Made by a program: the position numbers and the translations under genes. The notes below the pieces were generated by a model, which saw only the letters and a list, made by a program, of their open reading frames with translations, made no database searches and was not told where the DNA came from. This document shows, piece by piece, positions 17,813 through 21,946 of a DNA stretch of 21,946 bases. The stretch's first letter is position 1, and every line of letters starts with the position of its first letter. Origin of the DNA: Candidatus Nomurabacteria bacterium RIFCSPLOWO2_01_FULL_39_17 (GTDB lineage Bacteria; Patescibacteriota; Minisyncoccia; Phycocordibacterales; UBA9973); NCBI GenBank assembly GCA_001785805.1, contig MFUU01000017.1, positions 1 through 21,946 on the forward strand. The letters are read 5' to 3'.

Positions 17813-20329
17813 ATGAAAAAATGGTATCAAAATAATAAGTTTGTAAAAAATTTGGTATTGTTGTGCGCCGGAAGCTTCATAATCATGACCGGATTGATAG
17901 TCATCTGGCTTTCTTCTCTGCGGATTCCCGACTTCAGTTCATTCGAAGACAGAAAAATCGTCAATTCCACTCAGATATACGATCGCACAGGGCAGATATT
18001 GCTTTATGACATTCACCAGGACGTAAAAAGGGCGAACATCGCCTTTGCGGATATGAGTATGAACATAAAGAACGCGACAGTGGCTATAGAGGATTCTAAT
18101 TTTTACAATCATAGCGGAGTGCGTGTAATTTCTACCCTTCGAGCTGTTTTATCTAATATTTTCAAATTCGGGATAGGCGGCGGCGGTTCAACCATTACGC
18201 AACAGCTGGTTAAAAACACCCTGCTCAATCCTAAAAAAACTTACAGTAGAAAAATAAAGGAATGGGTGCTGGCAATAAAAATAGATAACTCAATGCCCAA
18301 GGAAAAAATCCTGGAGGCGTATCTAAATGAAGTTCCATACGGCGGAACAGTTTACGGCATAGAAGAAGCGGCCAAAACATATTTCAATAAACATGCCCTA
18401 GATTTGACTCTGGCCGAAGCCGCATATTTGGCGGCTATTCCGCAGTCCCCTACCACTCTTTCGCCGTATGGCAAAAACAAAGACAAACTGGAGGAAAGGA
18501 AAAATTTGGTGTTATCCAGAATGCATGAATTAAAATTCATCACAGAAGACGATTACGCGGCAGCAAAAAATGAAAATGTTGTTTTCGCCCCGCAAGTAAC
18601 CGGCAGTATTAGGGCGCCACATTTTGTTTTCTTTATTAAAGATTATCTGGAACAAAAATATGGCAGTGAGTTGGTGGAGACAGGAGGTTTAAAAGTAACC
18701 ACTACGCTTGATTATAATTTACAGGAAAAAGGAGAACGGATAGTAAAAGAAGGAGCTCTTAAAAATGAAAAAGATTGGAATGGTAGTAATGCTGCGCTTG
18801 TAGCAGTAGATCCAAAGACTGGTCAAATTTTAACTATGGTTGGTTCAAGAAATTATTTTGACAAGATGATTGACGGCAATTTCAATGTGGCTATAGCCAG
18901 CAGGCAGCCAGGCTCCTCTTTTAAGCCCTTTATTTACGCTACGGCCTTCAATAAAGGCTTTACTCCGGATTCAGTGTTGTTTGACCTGCCTACAGAATTC
19001 CAGACGACCTGTGACGCTAAAGGGAAAGCTTTGCCTGGACACAATCAGGCGGACTGTTATATGCCCGATGATTATGATACGAAATACCGCGGTCCCATGA
19101 CATTGCGAGATGCTTTGGGCCAATCAATAAATATTCCGGCAGTAAAGTTGTTTTATTTGGTTGGTTTAGGCGATGCGCTTCGAACAGCAGAAAGTATGGG
19201 TATAAGCACTCTAACCGATATTGGCCGATATGGACTCACTCTAGTCATCGGGGGCGGGGAAATAACTTTGCTTGACATGACTTCGGCTTATGGAGTTTTT
19301 GCAAATAGCGGAATTCGAAATCCTTATACAGGAATTCTAAAAGTTGAGACCATGAATGGAAAAATATTAGAAGAATTCAACCAAAAAGAAAGAATTGTCT
19401 TGCCGAAGAATACAGCTTTAACTATATCAGATATTTTGTCTGATAATATTGCCAGAATACCAACTTTCGGCGCAAATTCTCTTCTCCTTATTCCTAAAAA
19501 GGATGTGGCGGTAAAAACGGGAACTACCAATAATAATAGAGATGCTTGGACTATTGGTTATACTCCCTCAATCGTTGTCGGGGTTTGGGCTGGGAATAAT
19601 GATAATAAGCCGATGAAAAAGGGCGGTGTGGCAATGGCCGGACCTATTTGGAATAAGTTTATGAATGAAGCGTTGAAAATTCTGCCAGACGAGAAATTTG
19701 AACAGCCGAATTTAGAAGTTGATTCAGAAGTGGTGAAACCAGTACTGCGCGGAAAATGGCTTGGGAATGAAAATTTTTTTATAGATAAAATCTCCGGCAA
19801 ATTGGCAACAGAATACACTCCGAGGGAAACTAGGTTAGAAAAAGTGATCACCAACGTGCATTCAATATTGTACTGGGTGAATCGAGATGATATTTTGGGA
19901 CCTCCGCCACAAAATCCAAGTAATAATTCGCAGTTTAGTCATTGGGAAATACCGGTGCAGGAATGGTGGACGCAAAATGGCTGGAAATACGGAATAACAA
20001 CTCTGGCCGACAAGCCAACAGCGGTAGATGACGTACATACGGCTACATCTACGCCAATTGTTTCAATTCTAGAGCCCAGTTCAACGGCAATTTACTTTTC
20101 TGATCAAAAGATACAATTAAAAATATCAAGTTCCGGGTTGTTTCCTATTCAAAAGTTAGATGTATTTATAAACGGCATTTATATGGGAACCAGCAATGCT
20201 CCTCTTAACTTTTCTTTTATACCAAAAGAATTGGATGATTTGAGGGCGGATAACGAACTAAAAATAATCTTTTACGACAGTGCTTATAATAAAGGAGAGG
20301 TTGCAACAACATTTCGTGTAGCGCAGTAA
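17813..20329 (+). CDS. Class A penicillin-binding protein (PBP1A-like bifunctional peptidoglycan synthase)
   Basis: An 838-aa membrane-anchored enzyme. One N-terminal helix (about 13-34), then the GT51 glycosyltransferase domain with Glu93 in AIEDSNFYNHSG, GGGGSTITQQLVKN (122-135) and KIKEWVLAIKI (147-157). The transpeptidase domain has the catalytic SxxK as Ser368-Lys371 (PGSSFKPF), SxN as SIN (438-440) and KTG at 568-570. Two Cys (400, 415) sit in a short insert and could form a disulfide. After the transpeptidase domain comes a linker and an Ig-like beta domain (about 745-838, PIVSILEPSS onward). It polymerises glycan strands from lipid II and cross-links them outside the membrane. A single bifunctional enzyme plus the amidase in this window suggests a real peptidoglycan wall. 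It ends exactly where the convergent DciA-like gene ends (20329/20330). Confidence 0.95.
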   Translation: MKKWYQNNKFVKNLVLLCAGSFIIMTGLIVIWLSSLRIPDFSSFEDRKIVNSTQIYDRTGQILLYDIHQDVKRANIAFADMSMNIKNATVAIEDSNFYNHSGVRVISTLRAVLSNIFKFGIGGGGSTITQQLVKNTLLNPKKTYSRKIKEWVLAIKIDNSMPKEKILEAYLNEVPYGGTVYGIEEAAKTYFNKHALDLTLAEAAYLAAIPQSPTTLSPYGKNKDKLEERKNLVLSRMHELKFITEDDYAAAKNENVVFAPQVTGSIRAPHFVFFIKDYLEQKYGSELVETGGLKVTTTLDYNLQEKGERIVKEGALKNEKDWNGSNAALVAVDPKTGQILTMVGSRNYFDKMIDGNFNVAIASRQPGSSFKPFIYATAFNKGFTPDSVLFDLPTEFQTTCDAKGKALPGHNQADCYMPDDYDTKYRGPMTLRDALGQSINIPAVKLFYLVGLGDALRTAESMGISTLTDIGRYGLTLVIGGGEITLLDMTSAYGVFANSGIRNPYTGILKVETMNGKILEEFNQKERIVLPKNTALTISDILSDNIARIPTFGANSLLLIPKKDVAVKTGTTNNNRDAWTIGYTPSIVVGVWAGNNDNKPMKKGGVAMAGPIWNKFMNEALKILPDEKFEQPNLEVDSEVVKPVLRGKWLGNENFFIDKISGKLATEYTPRETRLEKVITNVHSILYWVNRDDILGPPPQNPSNNSQFSHWEIPVQEWWTQNGWKYGITTLADKPTAVDDVHTATSTPIVSILEPSSTAIYFSDQKIQLKISSSGLFPIQKLDVFINGIYMGTSNAPLNFSFIPKELDDLRADNELKIIFYDSAYNKGEVATTFRVAQ

Positions 20330-20587
20330 CTATCTGATATCTTGAGGAGATTTCCGTCCAAGAGCCTCTTTTAAAAGAGAAAAAATCTTATCTCTTTTCA
20401 GAAAGATTTCATTTTTATAAATAGGCTTGATGTTGAGATAAATTGTTCCATTTTTTATTTTTATATCTTCCTTTTTTATCGGCATTCTTATTGTTTTTGA
20501 AATAACATTCCTTACCGCCTCCTTCTTAATTTCTTCAGAGAGAAGAATGTCGCCAAATCTTAAAAGAAAATCTTTAATTTCTATCAT
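20330..20587 (-). CDS. Small DciA/DUF721-like protein downstream of dnaN
   Basis: An 85-aa soluble protein, starting 1 nt after the dnaN stop, so certainly co-transcribed with it. A helical N-terminal half is followed by a beta strand pair (IKIKNGTIYLNIKPIYKNEI) and a helix (FLKRDKIFSLLKEALGRKSP) ending in QDIR. The pattern strand-NG-strand, then a basic helix and a final I-R, resembles the C-terminal core of DUF721/DciA, the helicase-loading factor often found near dnaA-dnaN. The conserved Trp of DciA (W in the VVG/HTxP region) is absent, so the assignment is tentative and rests partly on position. If correct, it would load the replicative helicase. Confidence 0.45.
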   Translation of the reverse strand: MIEIKDFLLRFGDILLSEEIKKEAVRNVISKTIRMPIKKEDIKIKNGTIYLNIKPIYKNEIFLKRDKIFSLLKEALGRKSPQDIR

Positions 20588-20588
20588 C

Positions 20589-21686
20589 TTACCTGTTCAT
20601 CGGCATGATTAAATAAATAAATGAGTTGTCCGACACTCCGCCTACCACAATGGGCTTTGAAGACTGATTAAATCTTATAGACAAGCTGTCTGTGTTGATG
20701 GATTGAAAACAATCGAGGAAATATTTATAGTTAAAACCAAGTTCAACGCTCTCGCCAGAAATAGCGGCGTCCAAATACGTTTTATTTTCTCCAATATCAT
20801 TATTAGCTGAAGAAAGTTCAAAAATCTTTTCTTTGGGTTTAATAGAAAGGTTTAGTTGGTTGAATTTATCTGAAAATATATTGGACAGCTTGAGCGCGTT
20901 CAGTAAATCTTGTTTCAGCACTACTGCGTCGGTTTTAAACTCTTTTGGAATAATTTGGCGGTAGTCCGGGAAAACTCCGTCAATGACCCGAGAGGTTAAA
21001 TATATATCGTCGGTAGAAAAAGATATTTGATTTTTATTAAAACAAACTTTTACTTCGCCTTGTACTTCTCCAAAAATTCTCAGAATCTCCGGAATGTTTT
21101 TGAAAGGAATCAAAATCCCTGGAATTTCTTTCAGCCCCTTTATCTTAATTTTCTTTTCTGCCAACCGGAAAGAATCTGTAGAAACAAAAACCAAATTGTC
21201 TTCATTGGAATATATATAAACACTGGAGATTTCGGGTTTTATATCCGAAACAGAAGAACTGTAGTATACCGACTTAATCCCTTCCGTTAATTTTTTAACA
21301 TCTAAGGTGAAAGAGTCCCCGGAAACTGCCGGGATTGTCGGAAAATCCGTGTGCACCTGACCTTTTAGTTTTATTTTACTCTTTCTTGTTTTAATTAATA
21401 AGTTTCCATCGACACTCTCAAGATGTACGTTTTCATTCTGAAAAATGTTAGAAAATATGCCGTTTAATATTGACCCGGAAATAGCGACAATTCCTTCTTT
21501 TTCGATTTTAGCAGGGATTTCAATCTCAATACCGAGACTTAGATTGGTTGACCTTAATTTTAACGATTTTCCGCTGGCTATAAGCAGAACGGAATTAAGA
21601 ACCGGCAAAGTTAGGTTTTTACCGGTAATTCTTTCAACTTGAGAAATGCTGTTTTTAATTTTTTCTATTTCACATTCTAATTTCAT
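20589..21686 (-). CDS. dnaN: DNA polymerase III beta subunit (sliding clamp)
   Basis: A 365-aa, three-domain clamp of usual length. The N-terminus MKLECEIEKIKNSISQVERI and LPVLNSVLLIA (27-37) are DnaN-typical, as is LRSTNLSLGIEIEIPAKIEK (39-58). Later, FVSTDSFRLAEKKI (about 158-171) corresponds to the conserved ATDGHRLA box, VIDGVFPDYRQIIP (about 234-247) to the domain II-III junction, and the C-terminus ends YLIMPMNR, matching the conserved MPMR end that forms the peptide-binding pocket. It tethers replicative polymerase and repair partners, including PolA, to DNA. It is flanked upstream by an AT-rich gap and probably dnaA, downstream by a DciA-like gene. Confidence 0.97.
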   Translation of the reverse strand: MKLECEIEKIKNSISQVERITGKNLTLPVLNSVLLIASGKSLKLRSTNLSLGIEIEIPAKIEKEGIVAISGSILNGIFSNIFQNENVHLESVDGNLLIKTRKSKIKLKGQVHTDFPTIPAVSGDSFTLDVKKLTEGIKSVYYSSSVSDIKPEISSVYIYSNEDNLVFVSTDSFRLAEKKIKIKGLKEIPGILIPFKNIPEILRIFGEVQGEVKVCFNKNQISFSTDDIYLTSRVIDGVFPDYRQIIPKEFKTDAVVLKQDLLNALKLSNIFSDKFNQLNLSIKPKEKIFELSSANNDIGENKTYLDAAISGESVELGFNYKYFLDCFQSINTDSLSIRFNQSSKPIVVGGVSDNSFIYLIMPMNR

Positions 21687-21900
21687 ATGTTTATATTTTA
21701 TATATTAAATCTATTAATACTATTAGGTTTGTTGATAGGTGTATAAAAGTTTTTTATGTTGTTGTTTATGTGTTGTTTTGGATAAGGTCTTTTGATTTCA
21801 ATTTAATAACTTTAGCTTTTGGTCCGGTCTTTTTTGTTTTTTTTATTGTATCAATATTTCCCTTTTATTTATCCTCGTCTTTTTAACTGTTTGCCAACAG
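21687..21900. other. AT-rich dnaA-dnaN intergenic region, candidate origin
   Basis: A 214-bp gap with very AT-rich sequence near dnaN (21690-21726) and T-rich tracts near 21828-21848. DnaA-box-like 9-mers: TTATACACC on the - strand at 21746-21738 and TTATCCAAA on the - strand at 21785-21777 (each one mismatch from TTATNCACA or TTATCCACA), plus TTATCCTCG on the + strand at 21869-21877 (two mismatches). No ORF. Location upstream of dnaN is a classic oriC position. The boxes are weak compared with the two exact ones downstream of ruvC. Confidence 0.35.
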
Positions 21901-21903
21901 TTA
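21884..21903 (-). repeat. Hairpin TAACTGTT-N4-AACAGTTA at the end of the upstream gene
   Basis: Perfect 8-bp arms with a 4-nt loop, overlapping the stop codon at 21903-21901. No T-run on the - strand side, so a weak terminator at most. Confidence 0.4.
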
Positions 21904-21946
21904 TTTAAACATTACCCGTATCTGCTCCAAGTCCTGCAACAATTGG
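21901..21946 (-). CDS. C-terminal end of an upstream gene, probably dnaA (partial)
   Basis: Open on the - strand from the right edge to TAA at 21903-21901. The 14 visible residues are QLLQDLEQIRVMFK, an amphipathic helix end. The last helix of DnaA often looks like this, and the order dnaA-dnaN is standard, but 14 residues cannot prove it. The start lies outside the window. Confidence 0.4.
   Translation of the reverse strand, partial: QLLQDLEQIRVMFK

Noticed and set aside
21886..21900. LexA/SOS box at the right end (CTGT-TTGCCA-ACAG)
   Set aside because: The spacing between CTGT and ACAG is 6, not the 8 of the E. coli-type box, and the element overlaps a stop codon rather than a promoter.
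1..21946. CRISPR array, phage or insertion sequence
   Set aside because: No regularly spaced repeats, no transposase or integrase frame and no target duplications were seen.
1..21946. Alternative genetic code with UGA as Gly
   Set aside because: Several conserved genes end at TGA at the expected length, with the next gene starting in the overlap.

Overview
The window looks like a chromosomal segment of an ultra-small, AT-rich bacterium of the Patescibacteria/CPR type, most like Parcubacteria. This is inferred from the reduced sizes of several core proteins (HolA 215 aa, RuvC 160 aa, a PolA of 795 aa with a collapsed proofreading domain), very tight gene packing with overlapping convergent genes, a tRNA without encoded CCA, and small acidic or membrane ORFs squeezed between housekeeping genes. 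TGA is used as a normal stop (for example the macB-like permease and ruvB), so the UGA-Gly code of Gracilibacteria/SR1 is excluded. No phage, transposon or CRISPR is visible.

Layout. 1-2337 (+): end of a membrane-fusion protein and a MacB-type ABC ATPase and permease, together a tripartite-like export module, followed by an overlapping RluF-like pseudouridine synthase (to 3001). 2998-3712 (-): rpsT followed by a CPHC thioredoxin-fold protein, separated by about 200 nt of nested inverted repeats. 3796-4368 (+): ruvA. 4354-5187 (-): secreted or anchored cell-wall amidase. 5204-6674 (+): mutM/fpg and a DedA-like membrane protein. 6648-9634 (-): a 41-aa membrane ORF coupled to a SpoU methyltransferase, pyrD, tRNA-Lys(UUU), holA and an ICMT-like methyltransferase. 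9669-12537 (-): polA and tsaE. 12648-14345 (+): pilB/gspE ATPase. 14350-14505 (-): a candidate structured RNA. 14640-16186 (+): ruvB-ruvC, then a DnaA-box/hairpin element, a 48-aa acidic ORF and a bidirectional terminator. 16551-17735 (-): tyrS. 17813-20329 (+): a class A penicillin-binding protein. 20330-21946 (-): a DciA-like small protein, dnaN, an AT-rich possible origin, and what is probably the last codons of dnaA at the right edge.

How it works together. DNA replication and repair dominate: dnaN, holA, polA, all three ruv genes, mutM, and possibly dnaA/oriC. Envelope functions (PBP, amidase, DedA, MacB-like exporter, pilus ATPase) and translation/RNA modification (rpsT, tyrS, tRNA-Lys, tsaE, SpoU, RluF-like) fill the rest.

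The most striking non-coding pattern is promoter geometry. In front of about a dozen genes an extended -10 element (usually TGnTAnnAT) ends only 6-8 nt before the ATG, so transcription should start on or within a base or two of the start codon (leaderless mRNAs). At three divergent gene pairs a dyad lies between the two promoters, the best being a perfect 17-bp inverted repeat between tsaE and pilB whose loop is the -35 box. I did not see a complete new multi-gene defence or metabolic system. The best candidates for something undescribed are the - strand RNA at 14350-14505, the small ORFs at 7124-7249 and 16365-16511, the twin DnaA-box element at 16195-16241, and the leaderless promoter/dyad grammar.
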